NCBI RefSeq assembly: GCF_000196115.1
Contig: NC_005027.1
Location: forward strand, 2,294,001 to 2,358,000
From: Rhodopirellula baltica SH 1
Lineage (GTDB): Bacteria > Planctomycetota > Planctomycetia > Pirellulales > Pirellulaceae
Reading direction: 5' to 3'
Length of the DNA stretch: 64,000 nucleotides
A program made the translations under genes and the position numbers. Position 1 is the stretch's first letter; each line of letters begins with the position of its first letter. Positions 1-8,683 of the stretch are shown here, in pieces. The notes beneath the pieces are model-generated. The model ran no database searches, was not told the DNA's origin, and saw nothing but the letters and a program-made list of their open reading frames with translations.

Positions 1-104
1 ACACTGAAATCATCCGGCGTGTATCCATCCTTTTGAAGGGCCTCAACGGCGACCGCCAACTTTTTGCGGTCGGAATACTCTGCGACAAGGCATTGTTGAC
101 TCAT
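1..104 (-). CDS. Truncated gene, N-terminus only, unknown function
   Basis: The first 34 residues of a minus-strand gene lie here; the rest is beyond the window edge. It begins MSQQCLVAEYSDRKKL and an AGGAGA motif sits just upstream of the ATG at 104, so the start is well supported. The segment resembles the start of small proteins with a ferredoxin-like fold in which a 'hypervariable' helix follows (…AVEALQKDGYTPDDFSV). Only the start can be read, so no function is assigned. It points the same way as the TIGR03067-like gene behind it, 62 bases away. Confidence 0.75.
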   Translation of the reverse strand, partial: MSQQCLVAEYSDRKKLAVAVEALQKDGYTPDDFS

Positions 105-166
105 GACGTTCTCCTAAGAATTGGTCGAATCGATTTGGTGTTACGGTGGGGATGGTGCCGACGAAA

Positions 167-622
167 TCAGTCTTCACGTTCGGCTTCAAACAACATCACC
201 TTGCTGCCCTTGGGAGACTTGAACTCCTTTGGACGATCTGCGCCGGGCAATGCGTAACAAATTTCAAATTCATCGCCTTCTTCCATCTTGATAATCCCGA
301 ACGACTTCATGGGAGGCATCCCTTTCATCTCGGTCGTCATGTCAATGTGAACGGGCTTCTTGGTTTCGTCGAGCGTGAACAGGGCGCGATAGACTTCGCG
401 TTGTTCTCGATCGTAGGTGACGATCATGTTCTTCTCGATTTTCATGATCGTTCCTTCCAGTTCCTTTTCAGGAATCTCCTCGCCTTGGTTCATTCCCTCC
501 TCAACTTCCCAGACGCCCGCCAGTCGTTTCAGCATGGGCTGGGTGTGTTCGTCGGCCTGAGCCGGAACAACGGACGCGAACAGGAGGCAGGGCAAAACAG
601 CGAGCATTGTGTAGCGTGGCAT
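167..622 (-). CDS. Exported TIGR03067-like planctomycete protein
   Basis: A 151-residue protein starting MPRYTMLAVLPCLLFASVVPAQA, an obvious Sec signal peptide of about 22 residues, followed by a single small beta-rich domain. The pattern LAGVWEVEEG … LDETKKPVHIDM … GIIKMEEGDEFEICYALPG … RPKEF is typical of TIGR03067-type domains that are abundant in planctomycetes and whose biochemical role is unknown. The open frame extends 68 codons further upstream, but the start at 622 is chosen because the signal peptide begins there and a GAGGACC stretch precedes it. Probably periplasmic. Family call is from pattern recognition, not a search. Confidence 0.85.
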   Translation of the reverse strand: MPRYTMLAVLPCLLFASVVPAQADEHTQPMLKRLAGVWEVEEGMNQGEEIPEKELEGTIMKIEKNMIVTYDREQREVYRALFTLDETKKPVHIDMTTEMKGMPPMKSFGIIKMEEGDEFEICYALPGADRPKEFKSPKGSKVMLFEAERED

Positions 623-1122
623 TGGGGTGGTCCTCGTTGAATGTGATTGGATTGTTTTCAAACTCGCCGAGGACATCAGAATTGCCTTCCCATCTTCGGT
701 GAGTGAACGTTCGCGGCGAAAGCCTCTCAAGCTGAACGTCCTGAGATTGCAACCAAACGCAATCGCCATACCACCTTGCTGCCGCAAAACCCGATTTGTT
801 TGGACGGTCACACGAATGAACTGCAATCAGCATCATCCGGCGTGTCGGCAGCACCACTTGAGCGACGACCGACCAAGATGCTCGAGAATGCACCGCCGCC
901 GCATCGCCAACGCGGTTCACCCGACGCTTCCAAACGAATCAGCACACCGGTGGCCCCATCCTTCGACCTCGTTTTCACCAACGCCAGCTATTACGAAACC
1001 ATCAGCGATCAAAAGGTTTCAGAAATACGAAAACGTTTTGGCCCGCGATGTGCGTTTGTCTTCTTCCGCCATCTCAGACGAGATCGCAACCGAGACAACA
1101 CACATTTAAAGGAGTTCAACTC
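623..1122. other. Divergent intergenic region, no gene seen
   Basis: This 500-base gap separates the leftward TIGR03067-like gene from the rightward CsbD-like gene. Two rightward frames of 133 and 160 codons cross it, but they overlap each other, have Arg/Ser/Pro-rich composition typical of frameshadow ORFs, and lack signal peptides or motifs, so they were not called. Promoters for both flanking genes must lie here; I could not identify a convincing -35/-10 pair. Confidence 0.5.
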
Positions 1123-1554
1123 ATGGTTAATCGTCAAGAATTGCAGGGTCACTGGAACGAAGTCAAAGGCCGCTTGAAAGAGCATTGGGGCCAATTGACC
1201 GAAGACGATCTGCAACAGGCTCGTGGTTCGGCAGAACAATTGGTCGGCGTCGTTCAACAAAAGACCGGTGCGACGCAGAACGAAATCGAGAAGTTTCTCG
1301 ACAGCGTGCTGAATCGAAACTTCACCGATCAGGCCTCTGAAACCGTTCAGCAATACAGCGAAGCCGCTCAGGCCGCTGCTGCTGACGCCGCCGCCTACGC
1401 TCGCCAAAACTACCAGCGTTTGGCATCGCAGTCCGGCGAGTACGGTGCCAAGTTGGCCGACACCGTTCGAACACGTCCCGGCGAGTCGCTGGCGATCGCT
1501 TTCGGACTCGGCATCGCTGCTGGTGCAATCCTGTTCTTCGGTAACAAGAAATAG
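1123..1554 (+). CDS. CsbD/DUF883-like stress protein with C-terminal membrane anchor
   Basis: A 143-residue protein. Residues 1-60 ([20 protein letters not shown], …[10 protein letters not shown]…) match the CsbD pattern of small general-stress proteins. The rest is an Ala-rich helical stretch ending in a hydrophobic helix ([18 protein letters not shown]) capped by GNKK, as in DUF883/ElaB-type inner-membrane anchored proteins. The start at 1123 is set by AAAGGAG nine bases upstream. It is the first of a tightly packed rightward cluster (next gene 2 bases away). Role in stress response is inferred from family and company; direct function is unknown. Confidence 0.85.
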
Positions 1555-1556
1555 TC

Positions 1557-1943
1557 ATGGCGACCACGCTTGCAACGAAGAAACAATCCGCCGCGATCAA
1601 ACAGCGAATGGCTGAGATTCGAACGGAGCTTCCGTATGAAGTTGACGACGCTCGTGTCCGAGTCCGTCAGCTAACGGATTGGAAGTATCACATGTCGCGG
1701 CACCCATTGCCCATTTTGGCAGGTGTCGCGGCACTCGGATTTCTAATCGTGCCTAACAAGCGAACGCCGGAGCGAATCATCATCCGCGAAACATCCAGCG
1801 GAACGGAGTCAACTCCCGCGCCAGCCAAGAAAGGTTTGATGGCGGGCATTGCCGGCACCGTGATGACACTCGCGCTCAGGCAAGCCAGCACCGTGGCGGC
1901 TCAACAAATCAACCGCATCCTGACCAACCGAACATCCACATGA
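1557..1943 (+). CDS. Small membrane protein, DUF883/DUF3618-like
   Basis: A 128-residue protein starting 2 bases after the CsbD-like gene. An N-terminal helical, charged section is followed by a short hydrophobic segment (HPLPILAGVAALGFLIVPN, residues about 49-67) and a second one near the C-terminus (KGLMAGIAGTVMTLALRQA). The arrangement resembles proteins that accompany holin-X and DUF883 proteins in stress/envelope clusters. The stop overlaps the next start by 4 bases (ATGA), so translation is probably coupled. No enzymatic motif seen. Confidence 0.8.
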   Translation: MATTLATKKQSAAIKQRMAEIRTELPYEVDDARVRVRQLTDWKYHMSRHPLPILAGVAALGFLIVPNKRTPERIIIRETSSGTESTPAPAKKGLMAGIAGTVMTLALRQASTVAAQQINRILTNRTST

Positions 1944-2149
1944 TCGCTCCCGCACATTCGCGACCGCCCCGACGCATCGAGTTTGACGAGGCTCTCCCCG
2001 AGTCTCGTCATGCTGATGCGAGCGGCGAATCGCCCAGCAAACTGAAATTCATCAACCAATCCGTTGCCAAGTACCCAACCGCGTCACTCGTCGCGGCGGG
2101 CGTCGTCGGCATCGCTCTTGGTTGGTTCGTCAAACGCCGACCCTCGTGA
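1940..2149 (+). CDS. Small single-TM protein, C-terminal anchor
   Basis: A 69-residue protein with a polar N-terminus and one hydrophobic helix near its end (YPTASLVAAGVVGIALGWFVKRRPS), the same C-terminal GW…K layout as DUF883-type anchors and as the protein at 2646. It overlaps the preceding gene by 4 bases and abuts the next. Function unknown; likely part of the same membrane stress cluster. Confidence 0.75.
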   Translation: MIAPAHSRPPRRIEFDEALPESRHADASGESPSKLKFINQSVAKYPTASLVAAGVVGIALGWFVKRRPS

Positions 2150-2154
2150 TTGAT

Positions 2155-2640
2155 ATGCCAAACAACGCCAGCATCCAAAAAGTCTTGCGAGACGTTCTCG
2201 ACTTGTGCGAACTGCAGCTGCAATTGCTGTCCGTCGACGCCCAAGCTGCGAAACGAAAGCTGACCAGCGCCGCGATCTTCACTGCCATCGCGGTTGCCTT
2301 GGCCGGATCCGCTCTGACCGTGTTGCTGGTCGGTTTTGGATTCCTACTCGATGAGTTGACTGAACTCTCGACCGGCGGCGCGTTGGTAACTCTCGCCATC
2401 GCAACGTTTGTCATCGTCGGCGTTTTGATGCTGGTCGCGGCCAAAGCGATTCAAGCTGCAACCGCCGCGATGGCTGAAACGAAGTCCGAATTGGCCGAGA
2501 ACGTGCGATGGCTCAAGGCCACGATGATCTCGCCCTCCACATCCCCTCGCAATCAAATGCGACGCGAATCGTTTCAAAATTTTCGCGAGCCACCTCACTA
2601 CTACACACCCGATCCAGTCTCTCCCCTTTCTGAAAGGTAA
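2155..2640 (+). CDS. Phage-holin-family (holin-X / DUF1469-like) membrane protein
   Basis: About 161 residues. Two adjacent transmembrane helices (AAIFTAIAVALAGSALTVLLVGFGFLL region and the ALVTLAIATFVIVGVLMLVAA region) flanked by amphipathic helices match the putative Actinobacterial holin-X pattern, a family usually found with DUF883/DUF3618 proteins rather than with phages. The start is ambiguous: ATG at 2155 or a GTG at 2146 that overlaps the previous stop. Despite the family name, context (CsbD-like, anchor proteins) points to envelope stress rather than lysis. Confidence 0.8.
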   Translation: MPNNASIQKVLRDVLDLCELQLQLLSVDAQAAKRKLTSAAIFTAIAVALAGSALTVLLVGFGFLLDELTELSTGGALVTLAIATFVIVGVLMLVAAKAIQAATAAMAETKSELAENVRWLKATMISPSTSPRNQMRRESFQNFREPPHYYTPDPVSPLSER

Positions 2641-2645
2641 TCGTC

Positions 2646-2915
2646 ATGAACGAAGCATCTACACAACGCAGTCAAACTGGCACCACGTCGAATCCTTCGG
2701 ACATGAATGGCATGTCCGACCAGGCTCGCGTGGCTGCCGACCGAGTCGCCGCTGGTGCCGTTGAGTTCGGCAAAGACGCCGCTCAGCACTACGTCAAGGA
2801 ACCAGCCCAAGACCTCTTTGGTTTGGCCAAGGCATACGCCAAAGACCACCCCGATGTCGCCGCGTGCTGGGCATTCGGCTTGGGCGTCATGGTCGGTTGG
2901 AAACTCAAGCCCTAG
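2646..2915 (+). CDS. Small DUF883-like anchored protein
   Basis: An 89-residue protein with an Ala-rich amphipathic helix (residues 25-60) and a C-terminal hydrophobic stretch ending VGWKLKP. It begins 6 bases after the holin-X-like gene. The hydrophobic C-terminus is short and contains a Cys (VAACWAFGLGVMVGW). It resembles the proteins at 1123 and 1940 in layout, suggesting paralogues. No catalytic motif. Confidence 0.75.
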   Translation: MNEASTQRSQTGTTSNPSDMNGMSDQARVAADRVAAGAVEFGKDAAQHYVKEPAQDLFGLAKAYAKDHPDVAACWAFGLGVMVGWKLKP

Positions 2916-2987
2916 TTCCCAACACGAACGCTCGCCGCCTCGTTTCATCCACGCGTTCCCTCGCGATCGCGTGACTTAACATTCGCC

Positions 2988-3018
2988 AGAGCAATCCCAA
3001 ACGGTTGCTCTTTTTTTT
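2988..3018 (+). terminator. Rho-independent terminator
   Basis: AGAGCAA (2988-2994) can pair with TTGCTCT (3005-3011), loop of 10 bases, followed by eight T residues (3011-3018). It stands between the first five stress genes and the gene at 3034, so the following genes may be transcribed by read-through or from their own promoter. Confidence 0.75.
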
Positions 3019-3033
3019 CAAGGATACATTTCG

Positions 3034-3363
3034 ATGCAAGAACAGATCGAGCAAATCAAAGACCGAGCCGTGGACTTCTTCAACGAAGATGCGGATGGTC
3101 GTAACGCAGGGATCGGCCAAACCGAGAACATGATCGCGTTTGCGGCGGCGATCGGATGTACATTCATGGTTCGCCAAGGGTTGCAACTTGGTTGGAAAGC
3201 GGCCCTGAAACGTGATCCGCCCAAGAACCCGACTTCGCACGAAGTTGAATGGCGTGAAGCATTGCTATGGGGCGCGGTCTCCGGTGCGATCGTTGGCGCC
3301 GCACGCATCGCATCGCGTCGCGCATCATCTACGGCATATCGGTCCATGCGGTCGGTATCATGA
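3034..3363 (+). CDS. DUF4235-like membrane protein
   Basis: A 109-residue protein. Two hydrophobic stretches around residues 33-55 and 75-90, separated by a charged segment with KNPTSHEVEWREALLWGAVSG, resemble DUF4235 proteins, which are small membrane proteins of unknown role often near stress genes. Its stop overlaps the amidohydrolase start by 4 bases (ATGA at 3360-3363), implying coupled translation of two otherwise unrelated products. Confidence 0.75.
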   Translation: MQEQIEQIKDRAVDFFNEDADGRNAGIGQTENMIAFAAAIGCTFMVRQGLQLGWKAALKRDPPKNPTSHEVEWREALLWGAVSGAIVGAARIASRRASSTAYRSMRSVS

Positions 3364-4565
3364 TGACAGCGGAAGACGTTCACGACCGGCTCGAGAACTT
3401 ATCGCGAAAACACGCGATGAAGATCCGTGAAGTTCGTCGCTACATCCACCGGTACCCTGAGCTGTCGGGTTACGAGTATCGGACCACGGAGTTCCTAGCC
3501 GAGATCATCGCAGACCTTGGACTCAAACCAACCCTCGCGGAAGACAATCGAGGTTTGTTCGTCGACATTGGCGAACCGAGAGAGTTGGGACGCACCGCGA
3601 TCCGAGCGGACATTGACGCGTTGCCCATCCAGACGATGGTCCAGCACGAATACGCAAGCGGCACGGACCAAGTCATGCACGCCTGCGGCCATGACGCTCA
3701 CGCCGCGATGGCGTACGGTGCGGCCGCGATCCTGACTGAACTTGCCGGCGAAGGCATGGCGGTCAACAGCCGAATCATCTTTCAACCCGCGGAAGAAACC
3801 AGTCGGGGTGGCCTGCACATGATTCGCTCCGGTGCTCTGCAAGGCGTCCACTCAGCGATTGCACTGCACGTGGATCCAACTCGCCCGGTTGGCACGATCG
3901 GAATTCGCGAAGGAGCCTTCACCGCCGGGTGCGATCTGTTCACGGTCGAAATGTCAGGGCAGGGCGGTCACGGTGCCCGTCCTCACCTCACCGGCGACCT
4001 GGTCGGTGCCGCGGCTCAGTGGGTGACCGACATCTATCGGCGAGTCCCACGAGCAATCGATGCTCGCGATGCCGTCGTCATCAACGTTGGCAGTCTTCAC
4101 ACCGGCAACGCACCCAACGTGGTGCCATCATCGGCTTCGATCAGCGGAACGCTGCGCACGCTTTCTGCGGAGAGTGCTGAGAAAGCCAAAGAGATGATGG
4201 CTGAAATCTCACGGTCGATCGCATCAATTCATTCCTGCCGCATCGATCTGGAATTTGGTCAACACACGCCTCCCGTGATCAACGACGCCGCAATCGCCCG
4301 CCGACTTCGCAATGCCGGCATCGAGATTCTTGGCGAGACCAACGTACGTGACATCGCCCAACCAAGCATGGGTGCCGAGGACTTTTCATTCATCGCCCAG
4401 CAGGTTCCCGCGGCAATGTTCCGCCTGGGTGTCGCCGGGATCGACGTCGGCAGCGAACCGCTCCACACCCCGAAGTTCGACATCGATGAATCCGCGTTGC
4501 CAATCGGCGCCAGTGTCCTGGCGATGGCGGCGATCCTCGATGATCCCGGCATGACCGCCGCTTAG
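3360..4565 (+). CDS. M20D-family amidohydrolase / peptidase
   Basis: A 401-residue zinc-dependent hydrolase of the M20D type (N-acyl-amino-acid or indole-3-acetyl-amino-acid hydrolase group). Visible motifs: HRYPELSGYE, RADIDALPI, the metal-ligand motif MHACGHDAH, QPAEE followed by GG, the dimerisation-domain section GQGGHGARPH, and a C-terminal MGAEDFSF. These residues are all those expected for an active enzyme. The start at 3360 (or 3363, also ATG) overlaps the DUF4235 gene. No signal peptide, so probably cytosolic. Substrate cannot be told from sequence. Confidence 0.93.
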   Translation: MMTAEDVHDRLENLSRKHAMKIREVRRYIHRYPELSGYEYRTTEFLAEIIADLGLKPTLAEDNRGLFVDIGEPRELGRTAIRADIDALPIQTMVQHEYASGTDQVMHACGHDAHAAMAYGAAAILTELAGEGMAVNSRIIFQPAEETSRGGLHMIRSGALQGVHSAIALHVDPTRPVGTIGIREGAFTAGCDLFTVEMSGQGGHGARPHLTGDLVGAAAQWVTDIYRRVPRAIDARDAVVINVGSLHTGNAPNVVPSSASISGTLRTLSAESAEKAKEMMAEISRSIASIHSCRIDLEFGQHTPPVINDAAIARRLRNAGIEILGETNVRDIAQPSMGAEDFSFIAQQVPAAMFRLGVAGIDVGSEPLHTPKFDIDESALPIGASVLAMAAILDDPGMTAA

Positions 4566-4651
4566 ACCGCTCGTCTCTTTCGTCTCATCCACTTCGTTTC
4601 TGTCCGGTCTGGTTTCCAATCGGCGGATCCTACCTTGATCGGAGAACAACC

Positions 4652-5770
4652 GTGTCCTTCCAAGTCCCCACCGTCGGCGTTGAAGAAGAGTATCAGCTCG
4701 TTGATCCCCGAAGCGGTGCGTTGATACCGAACTGCAAAGAGGTCATGCGAACGATTCGCCGGAATGGTGGATCCGAAGAAGCTCACTCCGAGATTCAGCA
4801 CGAGTTGCATCTGAACCAAATCGAAATGGCGTCGGATGTTTGCAGCTCATTGGAAGAAGTCCGCGACGCCCTCACGCAGACCCGGCGGATGCTGATCGAC
4901 GCGGCGCGTTCGAACGAAACCGAGCTGGCTTCCGCAGGGACGAACCCGTTGCCGATCCCAACCGACGATGCGTTGACTCCAAAGGATCGCTATCAAGCGA
5001 TGACGGATCGGTACCAGCAGATCGCTCGAGATTTGTTCATCTTCGGATGCCATGTGCATGTCGCGATGGAAGACCGCGAACTGGGCATTCAGGTCATGAA
5101 TCGCTGCCGTCGATGGTTACCGATTCTGCAGGCAATCACCGCTAACTCGCCTTATTGGGACGGAGTCGACACCGGCTACGCGAGTTATCGTCGCGAGCTC
5201 TGGGCTCAGTGGCCGATGGCTGGTCCTCCCGCCCACTTCGATTCGTTGGCCGATTACCAAAGTTGTGTGGATGACTTGGTCGCTTGCGGAGCGATCAAGG
5301 ACGAGAGCTTCCTGTACTGGGACATCCGTTTACCCACTCGAGTTCCCACGATCGAGTTCCGAGCAGCCGACGTGATGACTCGGGTGGAAGAAACGGTGGG
5401 CTACGTCGGCATGATCCGCGCGATCGTGATGCTGGCGATCTCCGAAGAAGAACAGGGCAAACCGATCGTCCCAATTCGTCCCTCGGTCCTGTCGTATGCG
5501 ATCTGGCATGCGGCCCGCTACGGAATGAACGAACAGCTCGTTGATCCCGAATCTCGCGAAATGATTCCTGCTTCAGAATTGCTCAATCGTCTGATGACCG
5601 CAATCGATCCGGCTCTCAAAGCAACCGGCGAGGCTCGTCCAGTCGAAGCATTCGCAAACCAGCTGATCAAATCAGGAACGGGTGCTGACCGCCAAAGACG
5701 CGGCGGAGAATTGAGCAGCGTGGTCGCCAACGTTGTCGCCGAAACCGTTCCATCCGCCATCCTCGCTTGA
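4652..5770 (+). CDS. YbdK-type carboxylate-amine ligase (GCS2 family)
   Basis: A 372-residue protein starting at a GTG with GGAGAAC upstream. The opening VGVEEEYQLVDP and later FGCHVHV and RLPTRVPTIEFRAAD are signatures of the GCS2 glutamate-cysteine-ligase superfamily, YbdK subgroup. Family members condense glutamate with an amine using ATP weakly; the physiological product is uncertain. It lies 86 bases downstream of the M20 amidohydrolase on the same strand: one enzyme that makes and one that breaks amide bonds, which may indicate a shared substrate (inference). Confidence 0.92.
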   Translation: MSFQVPTVGVEEEYQLVDPRSGALIPNCKEVMRTIRRNGGSEEAHSEIQHELHLNQIEMASDVCSSLEEVRDALTQTRRMLIDAARSNETELASAGTNPLPIPTDDALTPKDRYQAMTDRYQQIARDLFIFGCHVHVAMEDRELGIQVMNRCRRWLPILQAITANSPYWDGVDTGYASYRRELWAQWPMAGPPAHFDSLADYQSCVDDLVACGAIKDESFLYWDIRLPTRVPTIEFRAADVMTRVEETVGYVGMIRAIVMLAISEEEQGKPIVPIRPSVLSYAIWHAARYGMNEQLVDPESREMIPASELLNRLMTAIDPALKATGEARPVEAFANQLIKSGTGADRQRRGGELSSVVANVVAETVPSAILA

Positions 5771-5858
5771 TCGTTGGCCCGAAAATTGCTCGGCCATCAA
5801 CCAAACTGATCGACAAACGATTCTTCAAACGATAATCTTTCACACTGGGTGATCTCCT

Positions 5859-7403
5859 ATGGCAGCAGGCACCGCTCTCCAAGCCCCTCACAATGAGACG
5901 GGGGCCCAATCCGCACCTCGCTCAAAGTGGTCGAAATCCATGCCCAACCTCCTCGTCATTGACGATGATCGCACCATCTTGGCTCTCGCTGAGAAAGCTC
6001 TGGCGCCCATTGCCGACGTGTCGGTCGCCGCGAATGCCGCAGATGGTTTAGGACTGCTTCGCGAAGGCGAATTCGATGCAGTGCTTTTAGACATCCAACT
6101 TCCCGATCAAAACGGATTGGCTGTTTACTGCGAAATTCGCGAACATGATCGTCGGATTCCGGTGATCTTCATGACGGTCGAAGCCGCCAGCAACACCGCG
6201 ATCGAAGCGATGCAGTTGGGTGCGTTCGATTACATCGCGAAACCTCTGAACGTTGAATCACTTCGCGACCTTGTCGAGAAAGCAATCGAGCAGCGGCAAA
6301 TCAGCAGCGTTCCGGTTGCGATCTCGGCTGATGACGAAGGTGGTGATCAATCCGCCGAACTGTTCATCGGTCGATCGCCAGTCATGCTGGACGTTTTCAA
6401 AGCAGTCGGAAAAGTCGCCAAGCAAGACGTCCCAATCTTGGTCCGCGGCGAAAGCGGCACCGGCAAAGAACTTGTCGCTCGGGCTCTTTTCCAATACAGC
6501 CATCGCAGCGACGAAACTTTTCTGGCGGTGAACTGCGCCGCTCTACCGGACAACTTGCTCGAAAGCGAACTGTTCGGTCACGAGAAAGGGGCCTTCACCG
6601 GCGCCGAGTCTCGCCGAATCGGTAAGTTCGAGCAGTGCAACGGCGGGACATTGTTCCTGGACGAAATCGGAGACATGGCACCGACTGTCCAAGCCAAGGT
6701 TCTCCGCGTCCTGCAAGAACAACGCTTCGAACGCGTCGGTGGCAACAAAGAGCTGACGACAAACGTTCGAATCATCGCCGCGACCAACCGACCACTCGAA
6801 CAGATGGTCGTCGACGGCGACTATCGCGAAGATCTGCTGTATCGACTCAACGGTGTCACGATTGAACTGCCGCCTCTTCGCGATCGATTGAGCGATGTTC
6901 CGGCACTGATTCGATTCTTCCTCGCGCAGGCGAAGATTGAGTTCAACAAACCTGATTTGGAAGGCTTGTCGCCGGAAGCTGTCGATTTGCTGACGGTTTA
7001 CGATTGGCCCGGAAACGTTCGACAACTGCGAGCGGTGATTCGCCGGTGCGTTTTGGACACGGTGATGCCCGTGATCACGCCCGACACATTGCCGGATGCG
7101 ATCGCTGGAACACGGAACAGCGGAGCCAAGTCAGAGTCGGGCACGAACGAAAAACTCGAAAGCGAAGCACCAGGAAGTCAGCTCCCGCAATTGGTCCAAC
7201 GTCTGCTGAAAGAAAAGTCGACCAATGTCTACGGTGAAGCGATGGAGTACATGGAACGTTTTGTGATCCTGCAAGTGCTTCAGTCAACTGACGGGAACCA
7301 AAGCCAAGCTGCTGAGATACTCGGAATCACCCGCGGAAAACTTCGCGACCGAATCAACTCCTACAACATCGTGCTCAAAAGCGACGTTGCGGTTGAGTCC
7401 TGA
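5859..7403 (+). CDS. Sigma-54-dependent response regulator (NtrC type)
   Basis: A 514-residue transcription activator. Order: receiver domain (about 29-145; phosphoacceptor Asp78 in LLDIQLPD), AAA+ domain (about 170-400) with Walker A GESGTGKE (197-204), the sigma-54 contact loop GAFTGA, Walker B GGTLFLDEIGD, and a C-terminal Fis-type helix-turn-helix (SQAAEILGITRGKLRDRI). ATG at 5859 is given; an internal ATG at 5940 begins directly at the receiver domain (MPNLLVIDDD) and may be the true start. No cognate kinase adjoins it; the HPt protein next door may be a partner. Confidence 0.93.
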   Translation: MAAGTALQAPHNETGAQSAPRSKWSKSMPNLLVIDDDRTILALAEKALAPIADVSVAANAADGLGLLREGEFDAVLLDIQLPDQNGLAVYCEIREHDRRIPVIFMTVEAASNTAIEAMQLGAFDYIAKPLNVESLRDLVEKAIEQRQISSVPVAISADDEGGDQSAELFIGRSPVMLDVFKAVGKVAKQDVPILVRGESGTGKELVARALFQYSHRSDETFLAVNCAALPDNLLESELFGHEKGAFTGAESRRIGKFEQCNGGTLFLDEIGDMAPTVQAKVLRVLQEQRFERVGGNKELTTNVRIIAATNRPLEQMVVDGDYREDLLYRLNGVTIELPPLRDRLSDVPALIRFFLAQAKIEFNKPDLEGLSPEAVDLLTVYDWPGNVRQLRAVIRRCVLDTVMPVITPDTLPDAIAGTRNSGAKSESGTNEKLESEAPGSQLPQLVQRLLKEKSTNVYGEAMEYMERFVILQVLQSTDGNQSQAAEILGITRGKLRDRINSYNIVLKSDVAVES

Positions 7404-7551
7404 TACTGCGATCGCGGGACGCTGTTCACTGGCGGAACCCACGGTTGCATCATCGCGAAAGAGTTCGTTGGATCGCGATACCAGCGAACTTCCCACACCT
7501 CCCTACCATCGATCGGCGTTCGCTCGATCCATCATCCCTACCCACTTTCCC

Positions 7552-7905
7552 ATGACCGAAGCCCAACGCAAACGCTTCGCCGCGGCTCTCCAACGAGTTG
7601 CCGGCGATGAAGACATGCTCGTGATGCTTGCTAGCATCGCCGCCGAAGATGGCCCACCGATGCTGAAACAGGTACACACTCACGTTGAGAGCCTTGAATT
7701 AGGTGAAGCTGCTCGAGTCGGTCACGCGCTCAAAGGCCTGCTGAGTACCTTTGAAAGTGGCCCGCCCGTCGATGAGCTTCAACCGATGATCGATGCGGCG
7801 CGCAAAGACGATGGCAACGCGACACAGATCGCTCACGCATCCGTGTCACCCAAGCTAGAGCATTTGCTTGGTGAGATCGAAGAACTTGCCGAGAGCGGGA
7901 AGTAG
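7552..7905 (+). CDS. HPt-domain phosphotransfer protein
   Basis: A 117-residue all-helical protein with the HPt phosphorylation motif HALKG, phosphoacceptor His58. It stands alone as a single-domain phosphorelay intermediate. The open frame reaches upstream to 7387 but the domain starts at MTEAQRKRF, so ATG 7552 is chosen. It follows the sigma-54 response regulator by 148 bases on the same strand and could pass phosphate between a hybrid kinase (for example that at 13911) and a response regulator; this is inference. Confidence 0.85.
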   Translation: MTEAQRKRFAAALQRVAGDEDMLVMLASIAAEDGPPMLKQVHTHVESLELGEAARVGHALKGLLSTFESGPPVDELQPMIDAARKDDGNATQIAHASVSPKLEHLLGEIEELAESGK

Positions 7906-8122
7906 TCGCTTAAGCAGCCGCTGTTTGGGCGAGCGGTGGGCGACGCGAGCCCGAAGCCAGCATTTAGCTCGCTATGGAGGGTTGACGCCGGCGGCGATTG
8001 ACTTGTTGGTGAGTCAGCCTGCCTCGCGTGACTGCGTTCGAAACGACGATGACGGCTGAGATATTGGCGATCGCAGCTTCGCAGACGATCGACGGCAGCC
8101 TCACCGGAGCGAAACCGGTCGC

Positions 8123-8296
8123 CTAGTTTGACGACCACATGATCAACGCAACAACGCCGGAAACGACGGCGAGCACCGCAAGGTAGCTCAATGCGACGAA
8201 GATGAATGGGGTTCCGGGAGCTTGTTCACCGAGCGGACGCTCGTTGTCGGTCACAGCTTTTTTCGTTTCTTCAATGATGCCAGTATCGTTGGCCAT
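8123..8296 (-). CDS. Small single-TM protein, unknown
   Basis: A 57-residue protein starting at 8296, where AAGGA lies 8 bases upstream. A polar N-terminus (MANDTGIIEETKKAV) precedes a hydrophobic helix (FIFVALSYLAVLAVVSGVVALIMW) that runs to the C-terminus. The longer upstream frame (to 8374) is rejected because the ribosome site and composition support the internal ATG. Function unknown. Runs against its neighbours. Confidence 0.7.
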   Translation of the reverse strand: MANDTGIIEETKKAVTDNERPLGEQAPGTPFIFVALSYLAVLAVVSGVVALIMWSSN

Positions 8297-8683
8297 AATC
8301 AAATCCTTCGTTCGAGTGCGTCCCCGCAAACCGCCGGGACATCGGACGAACGACAGACGCAACGATCGTGCCATTAAGATTCCAAATCCTGTGACTCAGT
8401 AAGATTTCAAACATCTGAGCCGCGACCGCCGGTCCACGTTGAACGAGTTACAACGGCTGATGATCGAGCAAATTCTTCAACGAGCTTGTCGGTTGGTTGA
8501 TCAGAAACCATTGCTTGCTTTCTTCAGACGCGAAACATTCGGAATTCCGCGGATTAAAACGCCGTGAAATCGCGTGTCGGACACGACCCAAGCTCGACTT
8601 GAACCGAAAACGCAAATTTGCGGCATGTCGTTTGCTTTGCTCAGAAAGTAAATGAATACTCCCTCGTTGCACGGAAGAAAATG
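8297..8683. other. Intergenic region upstream of csrA
   Basis: No convincing gene. It holds the divergent promoters of the small membrane protein (minus) and csrA (plus). Overlapping minus-strand frames at 8448-8902 are shadows of csrA and its leader. A csrA leader of a few hundred bases is common, but I see no clear hairpin series with GGA loops. Confidence 0.4.

Noticed and set aside
627-1177. Two overlapping plus-strand frames of 160 and 133 codons
   Set aside because: They overlap each other in different frames, have Arg/Pro/Ser-rich shadow composition and no motifs or signals; the CsbD-like gene starts inside the second.
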